Shown piece after piece: positions 25,826 to 33,885 of a stretch of DNA of 51,637 nucleotides (positions are counted from its first letter, which is position 1; every line of letters starts with the position of its first letter). Source of the stretch: CAZADS01 sp964483985 (GTDB lineage Bacteria > Pseudomonadota > Alphaproteobacteria > Thalassobaculales > Thalassobaculaceae); NCBI GenBank assembly GCA_964483985.1, contig CAZADS010000033.1, positions 1 through 51,637 of the forward strand. Reading direction: 5' to 3'. The translations under genes and the position numbers were made by a program. The notes below the pieces were generated by a model. The model did no database searches and had not been told where the DNA came from. It saw nothing but the letters and a program-made list of their open reading frames with translations.

Positions 25826-26140
25826 CTATCCTGCTGGAGTATAAGCAACTGCTACTTTATTGGCGATTGTCAGAATTGACTGAATATCAACTTCCTCTAG
25901 CACTATTACCTTTTCAAAAGCTCCACTGGCTCTAACAGCTGTTGTGATACCTATAAGCGCGTTGGAGTCTGGGATAGTGGCACTAACAAGGATATCGTAT
26001 TCACCTCGCACAAATGCAATTCTCTCAACCGTTCCCTCAACTGGCTGAAGCATACTTTCAATGGCTGCCCTTCTATCCGACCCACCCATCAATCCCCGGA
26101 GAGCGGCTGGCGAATAACTTGCAAGTACAATTGCTTTCAT
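25826..26140 (-). CDS. GYD-domain protein
   Basis: 104 residues with the GYD family pattern: MKAIVLASYSPAALRGLMGG at the start, VERIAFVRGEYDILVSATIPDSNAL in the middle and RASGAFEKVIVLEEVD at the end. It is a ferredoxin-fold protein with no proven activity. It is divergent from the TauD-type dioxygenase gene, and the shared upstream region carries a perfect operator-like repeat (26168-26187). Its resemblance to the AsnC effector fold could support a ligand-sensing role, but that is speculation. Confidence 0.75.
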   Translation of the reverse strand: MKAIVLASYSPAALRGLMGGSDRRAAIESMLQPVEGTVERIAFVRGEYDILVSATIPDSNALIGITTAVRASGAFEKVIVLEEVDIQSILTIANKVAVAYTPAG

Positions 26141-26167
26141 AATTTATCCCCTCTTTTTGTTTCATAG

Positions 26168-26187
26168 TGTAAACGTTGTAGTTTACA
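26168..26187. promoter_or_regulatory. Operator-like inverted repeat between GYD and TauD genes
   Basis: TGTAAAC-N6-GTTTACA is a perfect repeat with 7-base arms and a 6-base spacer. It lies between the divergent gene starts at 26140 and 26270. The size and symmetry suit a dimeric TetR, GntR or LacI-type repressor. No such regulator is in the window. Confidence 0.55.
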
Positions 26188-26269
26188 TTCTTCCGAATTT
26201 GGAAATTTTAGTCATATGATACATAGTCTGTCGAACAACCGTAAGATAACTCTCCCCGGGGGATTTAAT

Positions 26270-27124
26270 ATGGCCAAGCATTTTAATATCCGGAGGCTTT
26301 CGACTATTGCTGGAGCGGAGATATTAGATATTGACCTTTCAAAACCCATTGGTTCAGATACCCGCGATGCTATACTTGCGGCTTTTATAGACCATCACGT
26401 ACTGGTCTTTCGAAACCAAAATCTAAGCAAACATCAGCAAACCAAATTTACTAAGAGCTTTGGACCATTAGAAGAACACGTGGGCCGTTTGCCAGATGGA
26501 AGTCGTTATCCCATCGTTCATACTGTCACTAACTTAGACGCAAAATCGGGCAGACCAACGGAAGCTCCGCACACACACGGAAATTACTTCTGGCACACGG
26601 ATAAGTCTTATCACGCCGTTCCATCCTTAGCGACAATATTGCATGCTGTTCAGGTACCCCCCAAAGGGGGAGATACTTTATTTGCCAATATGCATATGGC
26701 GTATAATGCCTTATCAGAGGAAGAACAATTAAAAATATCCAAGCTAAGAGCTATCCATAGTTGGGAAGCAAGTCGACGCAACACAGGAAATATTCCGGCG
26801 AGCGAGCAACAAAAAAAGGAAAGGCCTCCCGTCTGCCATCCTATTGTTCGAACACACCCAGACACGGGGCGAAAATCGTTATATCTCGGTATGCATATTG
26901 GGCATATAGAAAACATGCCAAAAGTTAGTGGAAAAGCGATGTTAGATGGGCTATTGGAGCGTGCCACCGTTTTCAAAAATATTTACAGACACCAGTGGTT
27001 ACCTGGAGATCTTGTGATGTGGGATAACCGTTGTCTGTTGCATCGTGCGGACCGAAACTATGATATGGCGGCCCACCCACGAGTACTACACCGGACAGTT
27101 GTTAAGGGCAGTATCCCGTTCTAA
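26270..27124 (+). CDS. TauD/TfdA family Fe(II)/2-oxoglutarate dioxygenase
   Basis: 284 residues with the double-stranded beta-helix facial triad: HTD in FWHTDKSYH and the distal His in CLLHRADRNY. The 2-oxoglutarate-binding Arg is in the HPRVLHRTV end. Members release sulfite from taurine, cleave phenoxyacetates or hydroxylate other acids; the substrate cannot be told. An upstream ATG at 26216 is in frame, but GGGGGA six bases before the ATG at 26270 (MAKHFNIRRLST) fixes the start. A terminator hairpin follows the stop. Confidence 0.9.
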   Translation: MAKHFNIRRLSTIAGAEILDIDLSKPIGSDTRDAILAAFIDHHVLVFRNQNLSKHQQTKFTKSFGPLEEHVGRLPDGSRYPIVHTVTNLDAKSGRPTEAPHTHGNYFWHTDKSYHAVPSLATILHAVQVPPKGGDTLFANMHMAYNALSEEEQLKISKLRAIHSWEASRRNTGNIPASEQQKKERPPVCHPIVRTHPDTGRKSLYLGMHIGHIENMPKVSGKAMLDGLLERATVFKNIYRHQWLPGDLVMWDNRCLLHRADRNYDMAAHPRVLHRTVVKGSIPF

Positions 27125-27136
27125 TTTAACGTAGAA

Positions 27137-27164
27137 GGCCACCAAAACTGCGGCGGCCCTTTTT
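27137..27164 (+). terminator. Rho-independent terminator after the TauD-type gene
   Basis: GGCC-A-CC (27137-27143) pairs with GG-C-GGCC (27152-27158) around an 8-base loop, followed by CTTTTTCTTT. It begins 12 bases after the stop codon. The gene on the other side is convergent. Confidence 0.6.
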
Positions 27165-27185
27165 CTTTAATAAAATAAATGGCTT

Positions 27186-27500
27186 TTAAGCAGGAGACAT
27201 AACATAAACTTTCCGGTCTGCTAGTAAGTCTTTGTTCTTTTCTGCATAGGTTTTCATATGTGGCGCCGCGCCATGTGCTTTCAAATGGTCTAAACTTTCC
27301 CACTTTTCCACCACGACAAAGGTGTCTGGGCCGAAAGCCGCGGCAAAAGAAACTGCATCGGCACAATCAGTAACAGCACCATATTCAATACAACCGGCTT
27401 CAGCATGAACCGCAGGCACATTAGCGTTGAAGTTTGCTAGAACTTCTGATCGCTTCCCAGGCTTTGCTGTAATTACGGCGAGAACGTGAACCAGAGACAT
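27186..27500 (-). CDS. Antibiotic biosynthesis monooxygenase (ABM) domain protein
   Basis: 104 residues, YgiN-like ferredoxin-fold dimer. Signatures are VLAVITAKPGKRSEVLANFNANVPAVHAEAGCIEYGAV and FVVVEKWESLDHLKAHGAAPHMKTY. Members include quinol monooxygenases, and others are stress or ring-cleavage helpers. AAGGAG seven bases upstream supports the ATG. It follows the flavin enzyme gene after 125 bases on the same strand and may be co-regulated with it and the rhodanese. Confidence 0.88.
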   Translation of the reverse strand: MSLVHVLAVITAKPGKRSEVLANFNANVPAVHAEAGCIEYGAVTDCADAVSFAAAFGPDTFVVVEKWESLDHLKAHGAAPHMKTYAEKNKDLLADRKVYVMSPA

Positions 27501-27625
27501 GTGAAAACTCCTTGCTTGTTTTTAAAAGTCTATAGGCATTAGAAATACAAATAATAAAACTTACGACAACATCTATCCTATATGTCATCACGCATACGAT
27601 GAGGTCAGGTCACTTTGATAACTAG

Positions 27626-28831
27626 TCACATATGGGGATTAGTACTATCGAGCCCCATAATGTGTCTTCCGACTGTCTCGTAATGACTGTGCCTAGCTTG
27701 CATCTGCTGGGACACCGCGTGCATATCTCTAAAACGTCTTTCAAAAGCCTCATTTTCAAATATAGCGGATGACCCTGCCAAACGATACACGTGATGAACT
27801 ACATCTGTCGATTGATTAATTGCATAAGTAGCAGCTAGCCTAATTCGTGCCCGATTGTCCGTCGAAAGTGTTTTGGTATCGCAAACGATTGCCCAAATCT
27901 CATTAAGAACCGTTTGTTGATACGCCTTGGCTGCTCCCAGTTGAGCTTCGAGTTGAGCAATTTCGGTTTGGAAAACAGGGCTCTCCCGCATTGATGATCT
28001 AGCCGACCGCTGGGTTTTCGTCTTTGCCAAATCCACTAAATCGTTTATTGCTCCCCTACCTATGCCCAAAGCAACACCTGAGAAGCATGAAGCGTAGACC
28101 AAAGTCGTCGGAAAAATGTAAAGCGGTGAACTACTTCTGCATTCTAAGGGCGTATCCCTATCCAGAGTATATTCCTCCGCCACAAACATATTTGTTACAG
28201 TATAACTTTCACTTCGAGTGCCTTTAAGTCCCATAACATACCAGTCATCGTGAACGTCCGCATGATCTCTTGGGAAAAGTGCGGTACGATCTGCATGTCG
28301 GCCATCAACTGTCATTCGTGGATTTCCATCAGCCTCAAACACCTTACTATGGCCACCAAGCCATGTCGCATGTTTGCTGCCACTCGCAAAGCGCCAGGTC
28401 CCCGTGACAAGGTAACCCCCTTTGCAAGCGATAGCACTCCCAGCTTGACCCGCGCCCCAGGCTAAGACAGAATCTTTGGCTCCGAATACTTTCCGAGCAG
28501 GCTCACGGTCCAAAAATGCAGCAGACATAGCACAACCTGTTCCTTGACCTAAACACCACCCCGCGCTTGCGTCGGCTTTAGCAATTAATTCCGTGATTTG
28601 GGCTAAAAAAGGTGGACCAATTTCCCCCCCGCCAAGCTCATACGGAAGTGACATTCTGAATAATTTTGCATCGTGCATTACGTTTAAAATATCCTCAGGC
28701 AGCTTACGTTCAGCATCTATTCGTTTATGAGCAGCAGCGATAATCGTAGCCGCATTTAGAGCACGATCCATATACTCTTGATTCGAATCAATATCCGGAA
28801 AACCTGAGTCGACTGCATGGAATTCAACCAT
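27626..28831 (-). CDS. Acyl-CoA dehydrogenase-like flavin-dependent monooxygenase (HsaA/HpaB-type)
   Basis: 401 residues of the acyl-CoA dehydrogenase fold, closer to the two-component flavin monooxygenases (HsaA, DszC-like) than to true dehydrogenases. The N-terminal helix bundle carries LPYELGGGEIGPP, followed by GTWRFASGSKHATWLGG and MGLKGTRSESYTV. The C-terminal helix bundle is intact. True acyl-CoA dehydrogenases keep a catalytic Glu that is not obvious here. The ATG at 28831 has AAGGA upstream and overlaps the rhodanese stop by eight bases, so the two are translationally coupled. A partner flavin reductase is not visible. Confidence 0.85.
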   Translation of the reverse strand: MVEFHAVDSGFPDIDSNQEYMDRALNAATIIAAAHKRIDAERKLPEDILNVMHDAKLFRMSLPYELGGGEIGPPFLAQITELIAKADASAGWCLGQGTGCAMSAAFLDREPARKVFGAKDSVLAWGAGQAGSAIACKGGYLVTGTWRFASGSKHATWLGGHSKVFEADGNPRMTVDGRHADRTALFPRDHADVHDDWYVMGLKGTRSESYTVTNMFVAEEYTLDRDTPLECRSSSPLYIFPTTLVYASCFSGVALGIGRGAINDLVDLAKTKTQRSARSSMRESPVFQTEIAQLEAQLGAAKAYQQTVLNEIWAIVCDTKTLSTDNRARIRLAATYAINQSTDVVHHVYRLAGSSAIFENEAFERRFRDMHAVSQQMQARHSHYETVGRHIMGLDSTNPHM

Positions 28832-29231
28832 TTTTTCCTTCATCCTTAGTAAATGCGCCTCCCGCTTCTCGCCAAGCTTTCAATCCGCCTTTAATATGTG
28901 CTGCGTTTTCAAAACCCATTTTGGTCACCGTCTGAACCGTAAGTGCTGACCGCCAATCGGCAGCACAATGAAATAGAAATCGTTTTTTCTCTTCGAAAAT
29001 AACCTTATAATAGGGACTATCGGGATCAATCCAAAATTCTACCATCCCACGCGGGCAATGAAAACTCCCAGGGATATATCCATCTCTCTTGCGTTCCCGT
29101 ACATCCCGAATGTCGACTATCAAGCAATCAGGGTTCCGCGATTCCATTATCGCGTCTTTTATTTCGAGCTCCTCAATTTCTGCCCTTGCCGCTTCAATCA
29201 TTTCAAATACACTTATTTTTAAGCTGGCCAT
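28824..29231 (-). CDS. Rhodanese-like domain protein
   Basis: Single-domain sulfurtransferase of 135 residues. The catalytic Cys sits in FHCAADWRSA, an active loop of the CxxxxRS type. DIRDVRERKRDGYIPGSFHCPRG and ENAAHIKGGLKAW are the usual flanking motifs. It is the first gene of a short operon with the flavin monooxygenase-like protein and probably the ABM gene. Pairing a rhodanese with such an oxygenase hints at sulfur released or carried during substrate breakdown, but that is inference. Confidence 0.9.
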   Translation of the reverse strand: MASLKISVFEMIEAARAEIEELEIKDAIMESRNPDCLIVDIRDVRERKRDGYIPGSFHCPRGMVEFWIDPDSPYYKVIFEEKKRFLFHCAADWRSALTVQTVTKMGFENAAHIKGGLKAWREAGGAFTKDEGKNG

Positions 29232-29313
29232 ACAGGCCTCCTTTATACTGCCGGCAATCCATACTCACGGGAGATTGAAATTAGAGTACCCAGCAAATTA
29301 TAACCCAATCTTG

Positions 29314-29333
29314 TTAATGGAAAGAGCCATTAA
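29314..29333. promoter_or_regulatory. Operator-like inverted repeat between rhodanese and MFS genes
   Basis: TTAATGG-N6-CCATTAA is a perfect repeat with 7-base arms and a 6-base spacer. It lies in the divergent region between the rhodanese start (29231) and the MFS start (29409). The geometry is the same as the repeat at 26168-26187, though the sequence differs. It is probably a dimeric repressor site. Confidence 0.55.
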
Positions 29334-29408
29334 ATTCGGCAATTGTATAATAACCTGTCATTCTAATACGCTCAAATGTCAAATTTTTCAAATTGAGGAA
29401 TATTTTAT

Positions 29409-30701
29409 TTGGAAGTACTAACGAATATATTGATTAAAAAGCCGGGGACAAAAAAGGCGATCTTTTCCTGGTGTCTTTTCGACTGGGCAAATTCTCCTCA
29501 ACCAACCATTGTAGTAACCTTTCTATTCTCTGCCTATTTTGCAAAAGCAATTGTGGAAAATGAAATAGAGGGGACCTTCCTATGGAGTCAAGCGATAGCA
29601 ATTTCAGGGATAGTTGTTGCTGTTTTTGGCCCGCTACTGGGTGCCATAGCTGACAACTTGGGCCGCCGGAAGCCATGGATCTTGGTTTTCAGTGGGCTTT
29701 GTATTGCCTCTACCCTCGCTCTTTGGTTTGCTACACCTCACCGAACGTCTATCCCTCTCGCACTGATTAGCGTAGGCGTCGCTGCGACGTGTTTTGAATT
29801 CTCAATTATATTCTATAACGCCACCTTGCCGGCGTTAGCGCCTACTAAACGACTCGGTCGAATTAGCGGTTGGGGGTGGGGCGCCGGTTATATTGGTGCA
29901 ATCATTTGCCTAACCCTGTGCCTCCTACTTCTAATCCAAAACAATAAGCCACCCTTCGGTTTGGATCAAGCTGACGCCGAGCATATACGAGCGACCGTCT
30001 TTGTAGTAGGAATTTGGTGGATCTTATTCGGGTGGCCATTTTTTGCTTTCGTACCGGATAGTTCATCTACTAACCTAACTTTTGCAAAATCTGTCGTTCA
30101 AGGGCTTGTATCTGTTTACACTACCATCAAACAAATTCAGCACTACCGGAATATCACGGTATTTCTATTAGCCCGAATGCTCTATGCCGACGGTCTGGTT
30201 GTGTTGTTTCAATTCGGGGGATTATACGCGGCTGGGACTTTCGGAATGAATTTTTCTGAGATTATTCAGTTTGGCATCGCAATGAACATTTCCGCGGGCT
30301 TAGGTGCCTTTGTCTTCGCCTGGTTGGACGATAAATTAGGATCGAAAGTCACTATCATTCTAAGCTTGTTGGGATTAATTGTTTTTGGCACTACTTTAAT
30401 ATTAATAGAATCAATATTTTGGTTTTGGGTATTGGGGCTTGCTTTGAGTTTATTTATTGGGCCGACCCAAGCGGCGAGTCGAACCATGCTCGCCCGTTTA
30501 GCTCCAGAAGGCAAACGAACTGAAATGTTCGGATTATTCGCATTATCAGGCAAATGTACAGCATTTCTCGGGCCAATGTTATTTGGGTGGGCAACATTGG
30601 TATTTGAGACGCAACGGGCAGGCATGGCCACTATTATAGGGTTTTGGCTATTTGGGTTAGTGCTTTTGATTTTTGTAAAGGAAAATGGGAAAGCCGAATA
30701 G
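29409..30701 (+). CDS. MFS transporter, UMF1/Atg22-like family
   Basis: Inner-membrane transporter of 430 residues with about 12 hydrophobic spans. The N-terminal WCLFDWANSPQPTIVVTFLFSAYF motif is diagnostic of the UMF1 (Atg22-like) group, and GAIADNLGRRKPWI is the MFS loop motif. The start is probably the TTG at 29409, with GAGGA nine bases upstream; no ATG lies near it. It is divergent from the rhodanese-oxygenase operon and shares its operator-like repeat, so it may export or import the same compound. Confidence 0.85.
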   Translation: MEVLTNILIKKPGTKKAIFSWCLFDWANSPQPTIVVTFLFSAYFAKAIVENEIEGTFLWSQAIAISGIVVAVFGPLLGAIADNLGRRKPWILVFSGLCIASTLALWFATPHRTSIPLALISVGVAATCFEFSIIFYNATLPALAPTKRLGRISGWGWGAGYIGAIICLTLCLLLLIQNNKPPFGLDQADAEHIRATVFVVGIWWILFGWPFFAFVPDSSSTNLTFAKSVVQGLVSVYTTIKQIQHYRNITVFLLARMLYADGLVVLFQFGGLYAAGTFGMNFSEIIQFGIAMNISAGLGAFVFAWLDDKLGSKVTIILSLLGLIVFGTTLILIESIFWFWVLGLALSLFIGPTQAASRTMLARLAPEGKRTEMFGLFALSGKCTAFLGPMLFGWATLVFETQRAGMATIIGFWLFGLVLLIFVKENGKAE

Positions 30702-30728
30702 TCATATGCACATGTTTCATACTAGAAT

Positions 30729-31814
30729 TTAAGCGGCTAATTCGGATCGCACCATTTGTCTAAAGAGATCAATTGATACGCTGCCTCCTTTTCTTTCGAC
30801 ATGCCAAAACGTCCAGCCGTTACAAGCTTGAGCTCCTTGAACAGCGGCACCCACCGCGTGGATTGAACCTTTGATAGTATCGGAAACTAACAACCCATCT
30901 GCTCGAACCTTTGCGTACCACCGGCGACGAATATCGAATAACAATTCGCCTGGCTCAATTAAACCTCGATCCAATAGACTTCCAAATGGCACTCGAGGCT
31001 CTAGTCTTTTGGTATCAATCCGGAGAACTTCCGGATCTGTGAGGGTTTTGACCTCTTTTAGGCGATTTCTGGAAATCGCGACATATTTTTCATCTTGTTC
31101 AATCCCAAGGTACCGTCGACCGAAGCGTTTCGCAACTACCGAGGTTGTACCGGAACCGGAAAACGGATCCAGGACTAAATCGCCCGGTTTAGAAGTCGCT
31201 AACACAACGCGAGACAACAAACTTTCCGGTTTTTGAGTAGGGTGTGCTTTTCGTCCATCTATCTTCAGTCGCTCTGACCCCGAACAAAGGGGTAGCAGCC
31301 AATCACTGCGCATTTGAAGTCCCTCATTAAGAGACTTCATAGCGTCGTAATTAAAAGTGTAACGCTTGTTACGTGAGCCTTTTGAACACCATAGCAATGT
31401 TTCATGGGCGTTTGTAAAACGACGGCCCCTAAAATTTGGCATTGGATTGGTTTTACGCCAGATCACATCATTTAAGATCCAAAAATCTAAATCTTGTAAA
31501 ATAGCACCTACTCTAAATATATTGTGATAAGACCCTATCACCCATAGGGTGCCATCCTGTTTCAAAAGCCTTCGACAAGCAGATAACCAAGTTTTGGTAA
31601 ACTGGTCGTAAGCCTTGAAAGTTTCAAACCGGTCCCAATCTTCATCCACACCCATGACCATAGAATTATTGGGGCGGCGAAGATTGCCCGACAACTGAAG
31701 ATTATAGGGAGGATCTGCAAAGATTAAATCAACTGTTTCCGCTGGCAATTTTGCCATCACATCGATGCAATCACCACCAATTATTTGGTCTTTAATACAA
31801 GACTTATCTCCCAT
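30729..31814 (-). CDS. ccrM: Cell-cycle-regulated DNA adenine methyltransferase CcrM (GANTC)
   Basis: Beta-class N6-adenine methyltransferase, 361 residues, the length of Caulobacter CcrM. The catalytic DPPY lies at residues 34-37 and precedes the SAM motif LDPFSGSGTTS, with the recognition domain between. The C-terminal module (LLFDIRRRWYAKVRADGLLVSDTIKGSIHAVGAAVQGAQACNGWTFWHVE) is the RAMA-type extension of this family. The frame runs 38 codons further upstream; the ATG at 31814 (MGDKSCIKDQIIGGDCID) matches homologues. In the alphaproteobacteria it methylates GANTC and couples gene expression to replication. RNase HII lies just upstream on the same strand. Confidence 0.95.
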   Translation of the reverse strand: MGDKSCIKDQIIGGDCIDVMAKLPAETVDLIFADPPYNLQLSGNLRRPNNSMVMGVDEDWDRFETFKAYDQFTKTWLSACRRLLKQDGTLWVIGSYHNIFRVGAILQDLDFWILNDVIWRKTNPMPNFRGRRFTNAHETLLWCSKGSRNKRYTFNYDAMKSLNEGLQMRSDWLLPLCSGSERLKIDGRKAHPTQKPESLLSRVVLATSKPGDLVLDPFSGSGTTSVVAKRFGRRYLGIEQDEKYVAISRNRLKEVKTLTDPEVLRIDTKRLEPRVPFGSLLDRGLIEPGELLFDIRRRWYAKVRADGLLVSDTIKGSIHAVGAAVQGAQACNGWTFWHVERKGGSVSIDLFRQMVRSELAA

Positions 31815-31900
31815 AGCGCCCAATATCCTTATCCTCAACGGGCGCTGATAATCTCCTAATAGTGTGGATTGGTCAAGTCTCGAAAAAAAAAATGCGAATG

Positions 31901-31905
31901 GACTC
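31901..31905. promoter_or_regulatory. GANTC site in the ccrM leader
   Basis: GACTC lies about 90 bases upstream of the ccrM ATG and is a potential CcrM target. Caulobacter ccrM has GANTC sites in its leader that allow feedback. One site is also expected by chance fairly often, so the weight is low. Confidence 0.3.
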
Positions 31906-31952
31906 AATGGGTTAGAACAATTATTCACAACATTTAGTTTATTTAATAATCC

Positions 31953-32606
31953 TCATCGATGTAGTGCCGCATTTCTTTGTTGTTCCAATACCCTACGGAC
32001 TGGACCAAATGAACGGCGATGTTCGGGTGTCGGACCAAGTTGCGAAAGAGCAACCAAATGCTCTGAAGTACTATACCCAGCATTTCGTTCCCACCCATAA
32101 CCAGGATATTCACGGGCAAGATCAGACATTCTTTTGTCCCTGGTTACTTTGGCTATTATAGAAGCTGCAGCAATGGAAGTAGATTTATTATCTCCCTTTA
32201 CAATCGGACGCGCAGGACAATCAAGCAACGGAAGATGGTTCCCATCCACTAAGACAAAAGATGGTCTACATCCCAATTTTCTACTTAGCTCATGAACCGC
32301 TCGCTTCATCGCAAGCATGGTAGCCCACAGAATATTTAATTCATCAATTTCATCACGCTCCACCCAACCGACGCCCACTCTAGATACCTCTCGTATTTTA
32401 ATATCTAATTCTTTTCGGCGATTTGAAGACAAACACTTCGAATCTTGGATTTCAGCTGCAAGTTTTTCACTACAGTTAGGTCTATCGATTAGAATCGCGG
32501 CCGCCGTAACCGGCCCAGCCAATGGACCCCTACCAACTTCATCTACACCGGCAACCCGCTCGTTATATGGAAATAATAAGCCATTCTCTATACTGAAATC
32601 CGGCAT
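31953..32606 (-). CDS. rnhB: Ribonuclease HII
   Basis: Removes ribonucleotides misincorporated in DNA, 217 residues. The catalytic DE pair is in AGVDEVGRGPLAGPVTAAAI, with the other acidic residues in VDGNHLP and the SIIAKVTRDKRM region. The frame opens at a TTG at 32627, but the ATG at 32606 (MPDFSIENG) fits better. It is next to ccrM, a standard alphaproteobacterial pairing. Confidence 0.95.
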   Translation of the reverse strand: MPDFSIENGLLFPYNERVAGVDEVGRGPLAGPVTAAAILIDRPNCSEKLAAEIQDSKCLSSNRRKELDIKIREVSRVGVGWVERDEIDELNILWATMLAMKRAVHELSRKLGCRPSFVLVDGNHLPLLDCPARPIVKGDNKSTSIAAASIIAKVTRDKRMSDLAREYPGYGWERNAGYSTSEHLVALSQLGPTPEHRRSFGPVRRVLEQQRNAALHR

Positions 32607-32691
32607 CAAAATTTTATCCCAAGGCAATTAATACTGGCTCCAGATTAAACCCGGAACAAACGAATTTTATTCTTTATTTATATTTCCCTTT

Positions 32692-33798
32692 TCACCACAA
32701 CTTAAGCTGTTTAGAGAAGTTGTCGGGGGAAATAAATTTGGAACAATCTAGTTCATCAAGCTTATCACAAAGTCGCAATCTGTTTCTTTCTGTTTTAAAG
32801 CGATCGAAAATTAATTTGGCATAAACCCCGGTCCCCCTTTGTCTTTCTCCCCAACGGTGGTTATAAAGGTCGCCCCCCCTGCTTTGGCGGACCAATTTAA
32901 TTACTTTATTTTTTCGATCCGGAAAATGTTGCCCTAACCATTCGATGAACAAATCTTTCACTTCCCATGGCAGCCGAAGTAAAACATACCGAGCATCATA
33001 GGCGCCCGCTTTAAAAGCTTCTCGCAAAATTGCTTCAATTTCATGATCATTAATGGCGGGGATTATGGGCGCGATCAGCACTTGCGTTGGCACTTTTTCG
33101 GAAGCAAGCGCTTGGATTGCATTTACTCGAAGATCCGGTCTTGATGCTCGAGGCTCTAAAATTCTTGCTAAAGACTTGCTGAGGCTAGTTAGACTAATCG
33201 ATACTTTGCAAAGATTACGGCTTGCCATGGATTTTAAAATATCCAAATCCCTCAAGACGGATTTCGATTTCGTGACAATATAAACCGGATGGTTAGTTGA
33301 ATTTAATATTTCGAGAATTTTACGTGTTATTCGCTTTTCTTTCTCTATGGGCTGGTAAGGATCCGTGTTCGCTCCTAACACAATTGGTCTAACTTTATAT
33401 CCGGGTCGAGACAATTCACCTTTAAGAATAGTTACTGCATTTTCCTTAAAATAAAGTTTGGTTTCAAAATCAAGACCTGCGGAATGGCCCAAATACGAAT
33501 GTGTCGGTCGAGCATAACAATATATACAACCGTGCTCACAACCACGATAGGGATTTATGGATCGATCGAAGTATAGGTCGGGCGATGAATTATAGCTAAT
33601 AATATTACGACTCGTTTCAGAACTAACAATTGTATTCACCCTAGATCGGTCGGAATTGTTTGACACGCCGTCGTCCAGTGAAATCTGACTTCTCATTTCA
33701 AAGCGACCGGCGGAATTACTCAATGCGCCACGACCTTTATTAAAAGACAACTTAGGCCGTCCATAAAACATTTCAAATCGATTATATAGTGTGTCCAT
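32692..33798 (-). CDS. PA0069-family radical SAM protein
   Basis: Radical SAM protein of 368 residues with the cluster motif CEHGCIYC at Cys87, 91 and 94, preceded by NPYRGC. The region SKSVLRDLDIL and the later LLRLPWEVKDLF match the PA0069 / SPL-like subgroup that resembles spore photoproduct lyase. The family role in non-spore-formers is unproven; nucleic-acid repair is a reasonable guess. The CRLRLCDKLD C-terminus is normal. It stands downstream of the kinase-like gene on the same strand. Confidence 0.9.
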   Translation of the reverse strand: MDTLYNRFEMFYGRPKLSFNKGRGALSNSAGRFEMRSQISLDDGVSNNSDRSRVNTIVSSETSRNIISYNSSPDLYFDRSINPYRGCEHGCIYCYARPTHSYLGHSAGLDFETKLYFKENAVTILKGELSRPGYKVRPIVLGANTDPYQPIEKEKRITRKILEILNSTNHPVYIVTKSKSVLRDLDILKSMASRNLCKVSISLTSLSKSLARILEPRASRPDLRVNAIQALASEKVPTQVLIAPIIPAINDHEIEAILREAFKAGAYDARYVLLRLPWEVKDLFIEWLGQHFPDRKNKVIKLVRQSRGGDLYNHRWGERQRGTGVYAKLIFDRFKTERNRLRLCDKLDELDCSKFISPDNFSKQLKLW

Positions 33799-33885
33799 CG
33801 GACTACTTTACATTGAGAACAAACCAAGAACAAGGATGTTTTTTTGGTTAAATTATTGGACACTTTTGTTTTGAATAATATTACC

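Noticed and set aside
33822..33849. AACCAA / TTGGTT repeat between the kinase and radical SAM genes
   Set aside because: Six AT-rich base pairs with a 16-base loop; not enough for a terminator or operator.
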